Source: Sinelater perroti
Lineage: Eukaryota; Arthropoda; Insecta; Coleoptera; Elateridae
Direction of reading: 5' to 3'
NCBI GenBank assembly: GCA_036346155.1
Contig: JARFIY010000299.1
Coordinates: 3,682,001 to 3,746,000 of the forward strand
Length of the DNA: 64,000 bases
A program made the translations under genes and the position numbers. Below, one piece after another: positions 1 through 11,737 of this stretch; within the stretch, counting starts at the first letter, position 1; the number at the start of each line of letters is the position of its first letter. The notes under the pieces were generated by a model. The model searched no databases. It had not been told where the DNA came from and saw nothing but the letters and a program-made list of their open reading frames with translations.

Positions 1-1040
1 GGTATAAATCAGAATTTTTTTGAAATGTTACATGCTTTCACGTAATTTTTCATCTTAACAGCATCTTAGCCAAGTACTTAATTTTTGATTTATAGATTCA
101 TCTTTATACATGGATAATATATGAGTCTCCAATTTTCACTTAAAAAGAAAAAATTTAATGTTATCAATAATTAAATTCTTTAGATATATTAACTTCAAAC
201 ATTTGCTTAAAAATATCAATGTATAAAATATGTTTTTATTGTAACCCAAGTAGATTTGATATGTCTAATGTGGCACCTACTAACACATGGATTTCTGTCC
301 TCAAACTAATAAATCTTGCTAAACTTTTTTAAGGCCAGTTGCCATAACTCACATAAATTTCCAGCCGTTAGCTGGCCTTGTCATTATGGAGTTGTTAAGC
401 GGTAGAGCTGTGTGGTGGTCATCATTAGTGGCTCATTACAACAATTTTATTTATTATTCTCATTTATCCAGCTAAAGTTTTCTTCTCCCACTCTATCAAA
501 GCTAATAAAATCCGAGTCATAACATAATCACCAGGAAAGTCATCAACTCCATTCGGTTCAAGCAACAATCCTTAAAGAACGTTAACAAAATCCTAAAAAT
601 GGGTTTAACTTACTATCGTGCACCACCAGGCTGGTGGCGATGGTATCGAAATAAATCACTCGCTATTTCATAAAGTTAATAACCTATTTACGTCGTCCCT
701 GATAGAACTTAGTGGAGAAGATATAAAATTCAAGAATACCTGCTATTGTATCAGAAAAATGTCTGCGATTTCAAACACCTGTTAGATTGATTATAGACAA
801 AGTTTTAATCTCAAATTTGGTAAGGAATAATATGGAAGGCCCTATTTGAAGATTAAAAATACTGTCGATAAAGTACAAAGGTGGACAACGATGCTCCCTC
901 ATTCGTTAAACGACAAGTTCAAATAGTGGTCGTGCACAACCAACGTTCTTCTTATTTATTAAAGTTTAAAGTAAAAATCTCTTTATACATTTTAACAGAA
1001 CGTAAACAAAGAAATGTAGCGTGGTCTCAAAAACAGCCTA
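1..1040. other. AT-rich stretch, no gene recognised
   Basis: Six-frame reading gives only short AT-driven open frames. I recognise no transposon motif, tandem array or RNA gene here. Confidence 0.6.
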
Positions 1041-1380
1041 TAGATTTGAACGAAAAGTAAACAAAAACGGTTTACAGGAAGAGGACCGTGTGTGAGTACA
1101 CGCACGTCGAGGCCACTCTCGCTCCTTGTGAAATGACCGGGCGACCGCGGCGCTGCAATGCCGAACGTAAAAAGCGAGTCTGTCACGGCCATTTGGTTTG
1201 CTTCTGCCGAGCAGAGCTTCGATTGTAAGTTAAATTGTTCCACGTTCTCGATCCAGGAAAAAAGCCGATCCAGTTAAAAATGTATACGTTCCCACCTTTC
1301 AAAAATTTAAGGAAAGGCGGGTGAAAAATTGTCAGCCTAGGACGCCAAAAATACCTTTGGGCGGGCAACTTCTAGTTTTG
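1041..1380. other. GC-richer islet of unknown function
   Basis: This segment is clearly richer in G, C and CpG than its AT-rich surroundings. It carries two overlapping minus-strand open frames (992-1243, 83 codons; 1183-1368, 61 codons) whose products I do not recognise. It could be a conserved non-coding element, an exon or untranslated region, or the remnant of an unrecognised mobile element. No splice structure or promoter core can be assigned with confidence. Confidence 0.3.
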
Positions 1381-3525
1381 AACAATATAAGATTGGCTTC
1401 AAATCGTTATATAATATCGTTGATTTTATAATTTAGATAACGGTTTTTTTTTAAGAAATCTAAACAAGTTTTTTACTCAGTAGAAGATTATAGTGACGCT
1501 GGATGTTACAACGTACAAACCCTAGGAAGATTTTAAGTTTTTAGAAGATAAATATAGTCAATATAGTGCTGTAACGGTCATACGATATTTGGAAATCACC
1601 CTATTCTAGCATGATAGCTACATTCAAATGTTTGTTCAATACTACATCTATTCTTGTGTCTTTTATTATACTCTTTCTTTGTCCGCAATATATAATTTTT
1701 GGTTTCTCTTTTTACTCCTTTCTTTAATGTACCTTGTATTATTTTTAGGTCTTCTTTTTAGATTTTTATATCAACATTTTCAATTAATCCCAACGACGTA
1801 CCTGTTTCTTAAATTTTATATATTTCTTTTATGTGCTATTGCTTGTTGAATTTGTGTATGTTTCATTTTTATTACTATTTCTTCTTTTATTCCGGGCATA
1901 CTATTGCATATATATTCTTTGATACTTTTGCCAGTTTATTTTTTATTTCCAATCCACAAGCTTTCACGTAGCTCCGTAATATCAGATATAGAAAATTTTG
2001 TGTATCTTTTTGCAAATGTTTTTATTATTATTTTTAAACTTCGTCAGATAAAAAAATTGAGGCAAAATAAATAAACAGAATCATTTTAGATTTTAAATAT
2101 TTGTGATAGTTAACAATGCAAATGTTACTAACAATTTGAAAGAGAAATGTAGTGTAAACTACGAAGAAAATGGTCAGGTGTAAGTAAAATATTAAGTATT
2201 TATGGACAACTATCTTCTGTCTTTCGTTTTTAATCTCCTTTGTCCTCGTTTATTGTTTTTAGGGAGCATTCTTCTTAATATTGATCTATTTATTGATAAA
2301 GATATTCTTCTTCTTATGAAAAGTTTACATACGTTGGTTTTGTGTACTTACTTTCCTTCAATGAATTCATTCATTTTTACTTGATCCTGTAACTCCTCCA
2401 CTCGAAGTGTTTTAAATTTTTAGGCTGTAATCGGGAGATATAAAAATATTTTATTAAGTGGATATATAAAATTATTACAAATGGTTATTTGTCTTAAAAT
2501 GAAAAAGCAAACAGCTTCTGTCGCTTTTGGTAATTTATGATGTTTTGCATAATGTAAATTATGTACTGCATCTGCAAACGTTTAGCCGTAAGTTTACTTT
2601 AATATTCGCTGATTGTTATCGAAGAAAGTCTAAACAGCATAACAAAAGTTTAATTTATGGTGCGTACTATTAATAAATGATTTATGAAGTAAACAGATGT
2701 TTCAACTTTTAGCTTTTCACTTCCTTTGCATCAACTCAATTTGATTATCAGATTTAACACAACATTGCCCTTATGTAAATAAACTACCATACAAAAGTGT
2801 CGTTTTAAAAGCTAATCTCCCCAAAAAGAAATGATTAAAACCATTATGACACTAGCGCTTAGGTGAAGAAACTACTGACTCAGGACAAAACACTTTAGAA
2901 CTGTTTCAGCCTTGATTTAAAATTGGTAGATGGTGGTATGTGTACTTTACCGCTACGCTTACACCGCCTACGCAATGAATCAGTTAAAGATCTCCAATTT
3001 CTCATGTAATGGTGTTGCTTTGTCAACATGAACGGTCGGATTTATTTCAAAGCGCTTAAGTTAATTTACCGCCTCCGCAGACAGGTGGGGATGTTGATAC
3101 CCAACGCCATTTTCGTGCTTCTAATTATTATGTGGACAAATAATACGCAATGCCAAAGTCTTTTCCCTTGAAGAGGGAGAAGTATAACTCCCTGGTAATA
3201 ATTTGCAAGATTGCTCAGAGAATTCAAAAACGTCGAACTTCAAAGGCTTATAACAAGGAGATCAAGGATTATAGACGAAGCACGAAAACATTTCTGTACT
3301 ACAACAATTTATATAAAATAACTGTCTCAAGTGTAATCAAGTACAAAATAATTTTGATAAAAGCAGCAATGTTGAAATAAACTGTTCATAGCCTCTACCA
3401 AGAATACCTAGAAAGCGTGCAGAATTTAGAGGAGCAAAAACTAGGGTACCGATCACCCGGAAACAATCTGCTATTAAGTTTCCTGTCATGATCCCCCGGG
3501 ATGTACTGCACTGGATTTTGATAGT
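1381..3525. other. AT-rich stretch, no gene recognised
   Basis: No convincing protein or RNA gene is seen. Plus-strand open frames at 1628-1849 and 2202-2384 are leucine/phenylalanine-rich products of T-rich DNA and look like chance frames. The last ~150 bases before the RTE-A insertion contain a basic open frame that stays open when the insertion is removed in silico, but I do not recognise it. Confidence 0.5.
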
Positions 3526-3539
3526 TAAGAATGAGAAAT
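3526..3539 (+). repeat. Left target-site duplication of RTE-A copy 1
   Basis: The 14 bases TAAGAATGAGAAAT occur here and again at 5700-5713, exactly flanking the element. This is the staggered-cut duplication expected of target-primed reverse transcription. The first T overlaps the tail repeat of the element, so the true duplication is 13-14 bp. Confidence 0.85.
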
Positions 3540-5699
3540 ATTAGGAAACCGCTTAAAGAACGAACAAAGAGCTATACAAAGATCAAACTGGAAACACTAG
3601 AACACCCAGAAAAATACAAGAATATGAAAACAAACTAACTGGAAATCTAAACAATTTGGAAATTCAAGAAGCCGAAGAAGGAATTCAGTGGACTATAAAC
3701 AAACAATGGAAGGCTTTTAAAGATACACTAACAAAAACAGCAAAGGAAGTCTGTGGAGAAAAAGAAATAAAACATGACCCAGCACATAAACAAACAAAAT
3801 GGTGGAACGAAAAAGTCAAGAACAAAATCAGTAACAAAAAAGAAATATATAATAAATAAAACTGAACAAAATAGAAGATACTACCTAGTAAAACGAAACG
3901 AAGCAAAGGAAGCGGTAAAACAAGCAAAGAAAAACACATGGGAGGAATTCGGTAGAAAGATAGAAGACAACTATATAGAAAACCAGAAACAATTTTGGAA
4001 TATAGTTAAACTCCTAAAGGGAAACAGAGCACCAAAAGTGCGGAATATTAAGGATGAGACAGGAATTCTACAAACAAGAACGGAAGAAATACTGAAAACA
4101 TGGAAAGACCACTACACAAAAAGATTTAAAGAAGAAGAGAGAGAAATACAGAGAGAAGAACAACCTCAAGAAGGAAATGATAATCAAGACACCAAAGAAG
4201 AAATAGCAGAAGAAGAAGTAATAGAAGCCCTGAAGAAAACAAAAAATGGTAAGGCAGCAGGAGAAGATAACATAGCTCCAGAAATGGTGAAAAAAGGCGG
4301 CCCGACCGTAATTAAATGGATGAAAGAGATAGTACAACAAGCATGGAACACAGAACAGATCCCTAAGGACTGGGAAAATAACATAATAATACCCATTCAC
4401 AAAAAGGGAGACACCACAAATACAAACAACTATAGGGCTATATGCTCATCCTCAGTAGCGCTAAAAATATACACAAGAATAGTTGAAAAGAGACTAAGAA
4501 ATGAAACAGAAGACGAACTAGAAGAAGAATAAACTGCGTTTAGACCAGGAAGACAAACGCAAGACTATATATACAGAGTAAGAACCATAATTGAAAAGCT
4601 AAAAGGAGCCTTTGACCAGGTACCACACAGATACATCTGGAAAGCATTGGAAGAACTAGAAGTAAGCCCAAAACTGCGGATAATAATAAGGAACATGAAT
4701 AGTAAAGTAACTGGAAAAACAAGATTAAGTAACCAAGTATCGGAAGAATTTAAAATGAAAAGGGGTATCAAACAAGGTGACAGCCTAAGCCCGATCCTAT
4801 TCGTGATATACAAAAAATGCAAATTAGAAACAAGAAATACCCACATAGGATACCATAACCTAAACCCAGTAATGGCACAAGACCTAATATATGTCGACGA
4901 CATATTACTCACGGCAAGGAACAAAATCAACTACAACAAAACATAAACATATGGAAAAAACACCTAGAAGAAAGTGGGATGACCATTAATATAGAAAAAA
5001 CAAAAGTAATGCATGTCACAAAACAGGAAAACGAACAAGAAATAGATATACAAATAGACGGGAAACAGATACAAACAGTACAAACATACGAATACCTAGG
5101 AGTGCTAATCAGTAAGGATGCAAGAATAAACCAAGAAATAAAACACAGAATAAACAAAGGAAATAGGATATACTATCAAGTAAACAACACATTGATAGGG
5201 AAAAAAGAAATAGGTATAAAAGCAAAAATGCACTTATATAAAACAATATATACCCCTATACTTCTATACGTTTCCGAGACATGGGCGATAACAGACAAAC
5301 ATAAATCCAAAATAACAACCGCAGAGATGAGATATCTAAGGCGGATAGTGGGCAAAACAAGAAGAGATAGGGTCCGTAACAGATCCAGACGAAATGAACT
5401 AGAAATCACACCGTTGGTAGAAGTAATAAAAACCAAACAGCTACAATGGTATGGACACCTGGTCAGAATGAGCAATGAACGATACCCAAAAATCGTTTTT
5501 GAAGTGAGATGTGATGGAAGGAGAGATAGAGGAAGACCCAGGCGAAAGTGGGAAGACAACATCAACGAATCAGCAAGAGAAAGAGGACAGACCCTAACAC
5601 AAATCCGAACCCTTGCAAGGGATAGACACTCATTTAAACAATGGCTCAAAACCCCGACACCGTGAGGTACAATGGGAGAAGAGGAAGTAAGTAAGTAAG
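3540..5699 (+). mobile_element. RTE-like non-LTR retrotransposon (RTE-A copy 1), 5'-truncated
   Basis: A 2.16-kb LINE copy that has lost its endonuclease region and starts in the linker before the reverse transcriptase. It ends in a short tandem tail of GTAA units (5,687-5,699), as RTE elements do instead of poly(A). The 14-bp flanking duplication marks both edges. The body carries RT motifs (KKTKNGKAAGEDNI near 4,240; DLIYVDDILL near 4,890) and the basic C-terminal region (QWYGHLVRMSNERYP near 5,450; RGRPRRKWEDN near 5,530). A second, independently inserted copy at 18,258-19,559 shares two of its coding lesions. RTE is the best fit by motif; another LINE clade of similar layout is possible. 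Confidence 0.85.
3541..5665 (+). pseudogene. Broken RTE-A reverse transcriptase ORF
   Basis: This is the C-terminal two-thirds of an endonuclease/reverse transcriptase polyprotein that would copy its own RNA at nicked chromosomal DNA. Readable pieces are 3656-3859 (linker), 3774-4532 (RT N-half), 4533-4946 (RT palm, YVDD) and 4979-5665 (thumb and C-terminus). Lesions are a frameshift near 3855, a TAA at 4530-4532, a frameshift in an A-run near 4922-4926, and two in-frame deletions compared with copy 2. One deletion is 42 bp at ~4600 and removes the FLDL half of catalytic motif A; the other is 15 bp near 4810. The TAA and the A-run frameshift are also in copy 2; the two deletions are not. It cannot encode an active enzyme. 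Confidence 0.85.
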
Positions 5700-5713
5700 T
5701 AAGAATGAGAAAT
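5700..5713 (+). repeat. Right target-site duplication of RTE-A copy 1
   Basis: Exact repeat of 3526-3539, directly after the GTAA tail. Together they define the insertion boundaries. Confidence 0.85.
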
Positions 5714-6484
5714 TTAAATTACCTAGAATCAAAACATTTCTTGGGGCAGTCTGAATTGTTGATGATTTCTAAGGATGCCCACCTATTGCTGGAGAAAGCC
5801 TTCTAGACAATGGTACAAGACTGGGTTTGAAGGTAAAGGCTAGTGGTGAAGAGTTCTACCTGTTGCATATGCAATAATCTAACAAAAAAGGATCGTGTAT
5901 AGCGTCTCTGCTATCAGAGCTTTGAAAACGCCAAATTTTGTAACCATGTTGTTCTTGCAGACTGGCCTTCACTATATACTTAAGGGAATCTATGAAATTC
6001 ATCCCTATTTTAATGAAGACTTAGTAAGTGCATCGTCCACATTGAAAAGAGAAGAGATTTTATGCATTCGAACCTAAAAGATAGATTTAGAGAAAAATAT
6101 CAGTTGACGTAATGGGTAATAAGAGTATAAAAGAGTGGCTATTGAAAGAGACTAAGGGAGTAAACTGAAAATTCTATCTCGAAGGTAGTCAACGTTTCAC
6201 GAGCATTACCTCCCGTCACTCGTTGATAGAAAAAACATCATCCAAACCGTCGTTATATTTCAGAGCGGCATGAAACCCTAATATAAAATTGATGTACGAT
6301 GGTAGGCAGAGGTGGAGATAAATATGTTTTTATCATATGTTTTTTTGCCTAACGTTTAAATTTTAATTTACAGTCTTTGTCAGATAATTTCCAGTTATGA
6401 TATTTTGATTCTTTATCTAACAGCAAGAAACCTGAAATATGTTCTGAACAGACATAGCCTTGAAAGTGTTTCCATATCAACTGG
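5714..6484. other. No gene recognised
   Basis: Pre-insertion DNA downstream of RTE-A copy 1. A 60-codon plus-strand open frame (5895-6077) is not recognisable. No repeat or RNA structure stands out. Confidence 0.5.
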
Positions 6485-7060
6485 TTAGGTTGCAGGGCTG
6501 TATTTAGCAATCTATTTTACGGCTTATTGAGTATTTAGTTGGAAGTTCCACGAGTTATGTAATGAGCGTGGATTTCGAGTAGAGAGATTTAACATTAAGT
6601 TCTGCGTTAAGTTAGAAAGAACCCTTAGTGAAACATGGAATATAATACAGCAAGAGCATATGATGATGAGGCATTGTTAAAATTTGTGTCTTTGAATAGA
6701 ATAAAAAGTTTCGAGACGACCCCAGAGTCGGCAGCCCGTCAACATCGTATACCGTTGCAAATGTGGAACGTGTGGTGCAGTTACTGTACGAAACGGGGTT
6801 TTTATGGTAGGTCCCATACTGCTATCCAGGAATATCTGGCTAAGCATCATATCTCTGCTCTACCACATTCTCTTATTAATTGTTTTTGTTTCCCTTTGTG
6901 AAAAGGCCCTTGCAAGGAAAGCGTATGAAGACATTGCAGCATTACAACGTCTGTGACAAGAAAGCATCCCGGATAAAGCTTTATTTGTTTGTTTTCAGCT
7001 GTGCATAGATAGTCAAATGGATAACTTTGACAAAACTTTAGTCGATTAGTTGATAAGTTG
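6485..7060 (+). mobile_element. mariner-like relic, internally deleted (mariner-A copy 1)
   Basis: The leader at 6485-6560 is clearly related to 29691-29765, so both belong to one family. The frame at 6635-6901 starts like a mariner transposase N-terminus (RAYDDEALLKFVSLNRIKSF, the AYGDEALSRAQVFEWHKRF block). It then passes to YLAKHHISALPHSLINCFCF, which corresponds to the 'FLAKHNI..LPHPPYSPDLAPCDFFLF' region around the third catalytic Asp. The central catalytic domain is missing and the Asp itself is lost. C-terminal traces continue out of frame to ~7060 (SIPDKAL..CFQLCIDSQ). The right boundary is not defined because I could not pair the inverted repeats. Confidence 0.65.
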
Positions 7061-9420
7061 AGTAAATTATTTTTTACAAGCCCAATCTTGGAACATTCAT
7101 GACAAAGTCGTGAAAGATTTCAAACAACACGTTATTACCAGTAGTCAGCTTGCGCCTTTAATGGTAGTTGTAGGCAACATGCATTAATCTCAATACTAGA
7201 AAATTCACATATCATAACGCTATACTTGAAACACTTGTTCAGAACTTAAAGTGCGATATATGAAACGTTTTGCGCTAGTGAACCACCTTATAATTAAATG
7301 TGTTACAGAATTATAGGGTGGACTAAAAGTGTAAAACTAGAAGAAACTTTTGCTTCTCGCAGTTTATTTAAAAATTAAAAAGAAATTAATTTTGGATCAA
7401 TATTGGAGTCTTCCCACATGTATGGATAAGATGAAAATCACTACAAAAAAACTATTGGAGAAATTTGAAGAAAAAGGTCTGTGAATGGTACAGATTAGCC
7501 CAATTAGCGGTCTATCTGTAACATAGTTAATAATGCAATTGGCAAATTTATACAAGCCCATAGATAATTTTCAAAATAAAATTGAATGCTTCAAAACCCA
7601 CTTCTTATACAACTCAAAATTCTGTATCATGTATTTGAAACCAACTCTAATAAAAGACGCAATAAAACAGTTTTAGATGATAAATTACAAATTTCTATTA
7701 AAGTATCTACCTACCTGTAGATAAAATTCTAATTTATCATTGGATAGAACAAAGAAATGCCATTGAATATATAGTTTAGTATCCCTAAATTCATAACCGA
7801 TCTGGTACTTGTATATTGCAGGAAATCAGTTATACTAAGAATGCCATAAAATGTAATTTTACTGGACGTCTTACCTAGTATTGTCTAAATCAGCAGAATT
7901 TGGGCACCACTTACGTGCACGTTACACCCGCACAAATTTTATGGCCTATTACTGCATTTATTTAGCTTTGCCTACTAGCCTTCATCATTTATTTGGAAAC
8001 ATAAAAATCCAATGTGTTTCTTTACTTCAATTTGTAGAGCAATAAAATACAACAAGATGTAGTCCAACTGTGGATAGTTTTAGCATTCTCAGTATCGATA
8101 GAATTACAAAAAATGTTTCTCTTTCAAACCAAAACGATATTTAAGTATGTTACGAAATTTAAACTGCATTGTTGATATCTAGAACCATACCCACCAAGCT
8201 AAAAAGAGGAATGGTAAAGAAGGGAACCAACTGACTAAAATTTGACATGCCACCATTTTATTTTTCGGGAAATCCGAAAACTATTCCTTGGTCGATTAGC
8301 TGTGTTCATGTTGTAAAATTTAGACAAATACTTGAAGCCATTGATATCATAAGAACGAGAGAGATAGTGTGGCTAGCTGTCTCCATACAATAAACCAGAT
8401 GGATTAGTAGAAGAAAATTGTGTTTTTTTTTCATTTTAGTTGTATCAAACAAAAATGTTTTAGGAAAAAATATGAAAAAGTATCATTTAATTGCTGTGTT
8501 ACATAAAAAAATATTTGCATTAGAAATCACCAGAGGATTTTAAGAAATTTCCTGTACTATTTACCTCGTTAATAGAATGAATACCAACAGATTCACTAAT
8601 TTTGCTTATACCATAAAAGTTGTGGAGTCCTATAAAAAATAAATTCATAATGGTAGGCAATTATATAATAAAAAAGACCACCACAGTCCAAAATTATAGT
8701 CTAGTCAGGGGTTACTTATAACGGCATCGCTAAGTTCAAGTTATGCGAGAAAAACAAAGACGTAGGCCATTTAAAAGCAAATAAAGTCGTAGTCCAAACT
8801 GAAGTAGCATTGGATAACACCTTTTACAGTAGCTTAAAAACAACTAAGATAAAACTTTGTTTCTGTTTTTACCCGGAAATCTCTAGAATATGCCCTACAA
8901 AAGATAACATCCTCATATAGTCATAAAGCGCCCCGCTGTGGAATATAATAAACCACAAGCTATGCGCCTTTCTATACAGACATACACAAATTACACTAAA
9001 AAGTGTGACGATCAATCTTGTGAACATTTTTAGCGGTTGCTTAAACGAGGAGACCTTTAGAAAACAGTTGCGAGCCCCTCGTTCGGGCGATGGAAGTAGC
9101 ACAGCTGGTCTAACGGAATCTTGTGGGTTTTTGGTCCCGCCGATAGTTGGGCGCACATAGGTGATAGACGGTCTAGACGGGCGAGCCCTTCGATATGGTT
9201 GATTGCTTAAGAATGGAAAATGGTCTAAACTAACTTAGAAGTTTTCTTTAAATTGACGCCATCTTTACAAATTCCGAAGATTAGACTCCATCCTTATAAT
9301 ATCAAACCATGTAAGAATTTAAAACTACGACAATTTAAACAATGAAATAAACAAAGAAGCAAAAGAAAATTTATATAGCACCTTCATTACAGGCAAATTT
9401 ATAAAAGCTTGAAAAAAGAA
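7061..9420. other. AT-rich stretch, no gene recognised
   Basis: No convincing coding region. A short inverted repeat (7283-7323, 13-bp arms with one mismatch, loop of about 15 bases) resembles abutting transposon ends, with GGTGG/CCACC next to TTATA. A 95-codon minus-strand frame (8869-9156) covers a slightly GC-richer patch but is not recognisable. Confidence 0.5.
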
Positions 9421-9447
9421 CGCACGGGACACGCAGCGAAGGTCCAG

Positions 9448-9505
9448 AAGGCTAAGTGCCTGAGCTGTTAATCAGAAAGTCCGAGTTCGACTCCTGGGAC
9501 AGGCC
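9448..9505 (+). repeat. tRNA-like fragment (tRNA pseudogene or SINE head)
   Basis: AGTTCGACTCC at 9484-9494 fits the Pol III B-box / T-loop consensus (GGTTCGANTCC) at 10 of 11 positions. Upstream lie a weak A-box-like AGGCTAAGTGCC (9448-9459) and a GTT triplet in an anticodon-like loop. The spacing between the boxes is too short for a complete tRNA and the stems are imperfect, so this is not a working tRNA gene. A degenerate tRNA-Asn-like pseudogene or the 5' end of a tRNA-derived SINE is the likely reading. Confidence 0.35.
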
Positions 9506-10139
9506 GTCGAATGGTTTAATCGCCACTATCCCCTTACAACGCGGACGAAGCTTTGAAGTAGCGCATTTGCTCCGGAGCTGCTCCAAATTGCCATTTAAAA
9601 CTGATGTGGGCCGACGAGACCCGCATTGTTATGCAGTATTAACGAAGAGCGCGCCGATTACAAGCACGACCAAAACAAGTGTTACGTTTAATCCAAACGT
9701 GCGGCAATGGACGAGGGACGAAGGTCCCAATTCCCCAACCAGTACGAATACGCAAGAAAGGAATTCCACCTGCTAATTTGAATAGCAAATGCCCTGGCTG
9801 GAACGCGAAGAAATGCGATGCAATTCAATCACGTTATGCAAATGTTTTGGGAATAACCTGCGTTTTAACTCTTTTTAGTTATGCAACCCATAAAGATTTT
9901 ATTATAGACAAAATTCAATTTGTTGCTAATGTCAGTTATGTTACAGAGTTTAAAGTTTGCTTTAGTCGCGGTTTTTCATATGTTTTAATTATGAATATTT
10001 TTTCTTAATCAAATGCATTAAGATTGCATAAATTGGCAAAGGAAGAAAATTAAAAACCGAAACCTCCTACAGACAAAACTAGAAACTGTTCTATAAAAAG
10101 TAGGAAAGTGACAAAAACCAATAATACCATTCAAAGAAA
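9506..10139. other. Moderately GC-rich patch then AT-rich DNA, no gene recognised
   Basis: Overlapping plus-strand frames at 9456-9776 (106 codons) and 9679-10008 (109 codons) begin in the GC-richer part after the tRNA-like fragment. Neither resembles a protein I know. They could be chance frames or the body of a SINE or other repeat. Confidence 0.35.
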
Positions 10140-11472
10140 CATTAGACCGAGATAACAAAGTTCTAACAGATGAAGGAGAGATAATGAGGAATTGAAAAAG
10201 ATATTTCAAATTTTTATTGGAAGGCAGAAAATATTGGAAAAGAAACTTCTAGAAATCTAGTAAGTGCGAAAGATCGACATGGAAGAAATCGAAGATCGGA
10301 TAATAGCTGATATGTTAAAGCAGGAAATGCAAAAATGTTAAAGATAATAACGAATACAAGAGTAGTTCCAGAAGACTAGTAAATCTGAATAAATCATACC
10401 AATTTATAAAAAAAGAGAAGTAAAGGACTGCAGTAATTATCGGGGAATTATGTTATTAAGAGTAGTAGAAGTATATATGTACTGTTAGACAAAAAGCTAA
10501 GAAGAATCTCAAAAGACTCGTAACAGAGGAACGACCCAATTTTCATTATTCGCCAAATAAGTAAAAACGCAATTAAGAAGAACGGAGAAGTACATCTATG
10601 CTTTATTGATCTACAAAAGTTTTTCGATAAAATAAACAGTGGAATATGGAGAATCTTAGAAAAAGAGGTATAAATGGAAAGATCAATGTAAAATCTCTAG
10701 ACAAACATATGAATAAATTCACCAGAGTGAAACCAAAAAAGGAGTTAGACAAGGCTGCATCTCAACGAGGGAATCAGAGAAGCACAAATAGGTTACTGGA
10801 ATTTAGAGTACATAAAAGTTATGAACTAATATATGCAGACCAATTGTTGCTGATTACCAACAAAGCTGAGCATTGAATGAAAACCTAAGAAAATACAATA
10901 GGAGCCTCGAAAAAATAACACAAGATGGCAGGTTAAAAAATGAAATAAATAATAAAATGGGAACAGCAGGAAAACTTTTCAACAGAATTATGAACACGTT
11001 TTTAGATATAAAAGAAATATCAAAACAAATAAAGACGAAGATATTCAAGAGTTGTCATTCAAATCTTGATATATGGGTCTAAAACTTGAGTTAACAAAAA
11101 AACAGAAAAATCGAGGTAAAAACAAGAATGGAAAAAATAAGAAATTGTCATTGGAGATAATCTAGACATTAAACCAACACTAGACACAATAGAAGAAGGA
11201 TCATTGAGATGGATAGGTTACGTAATAAAGTTGGGAGAAAATAAGACTGTAAAAGAGTATCTGAGCACGAACACATAAAAAGAAAATCTAGAAAAACGTG
11301 AAGTGAAGAAATTGCTCACGTAACCATTAAGGGAGACATAAAGTGAGATGTAAGGTGCAAACTAGAGAGGTTGCAAAGGAATTTGGAGAAAGACACCAAG
11401 AATATAACTCTACCCCTACGACTTTACACTCCCAAGGGTATAAATATCCTAGGACTAAGTAAAGTAAGTAAG
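10140..11472 (+). mobile_element. RTE-like LINE relic (RTE-B), 3' part with tail
   Basis: A heavily decayed reverse transcriptase read across many frames. Traces are NYRGIMLL (near 10,440), motif A FIDLQKFFDKI (near 10,600), GVRQGC (near 10,745), YADQLLL in place of YADD (near 10,840) and the thumb block NTFLDIKEISKQIKTKIFKS (near 10,995). The 3' end is CCTAGGACTAAGTAAAGTAAG. The same end sequence occurs on the minus strand at 27,321, so the two are one family. The GTAA-type tail resembles RTE-A. The altered YADD box and many stops show it is dead. Confidence 0.75.
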
Positions 11473-11737
11473 ATTGGTTTAAGATTATTGCTTTTAAGGT
11501 CATAGTTTACATCATTTTTTCAAGATTATTGTGGGATTAATTCCACATGCATAACAACCTGTTCGAATTAATTTTCCATAATCTCAGTGGAATGACAATC
11601 AAGATTTAATTAAATAAACTGTTCTTGGACACCTGCAATATTATTTTAGCCAACTACATCCTTCAGGAAAATTTCAAAGATTCACGATCTCTTTAAGTTC
11701 GCCAATTCAAAATTAGTTCGAAAGTGCTAAAGCAATA

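Noticed and set aside
4068..4400. Minus-strand open frames opposite RTE-A (also 4565-4930, 5176-5649, 18343-18658 and 19126-19584)
   Set aside because: They are antisense shadows of the plus-strand reverse transcriptase; their Cys/Phe/Leu-rich composition is the mirror of A-rich coding DNA.
9448..9505. Functional tRNA-Asn gene
   Set aside because: The anticodon stem, T-stem and box spacing are defective, so only a pseudogene or SINE head is supported.
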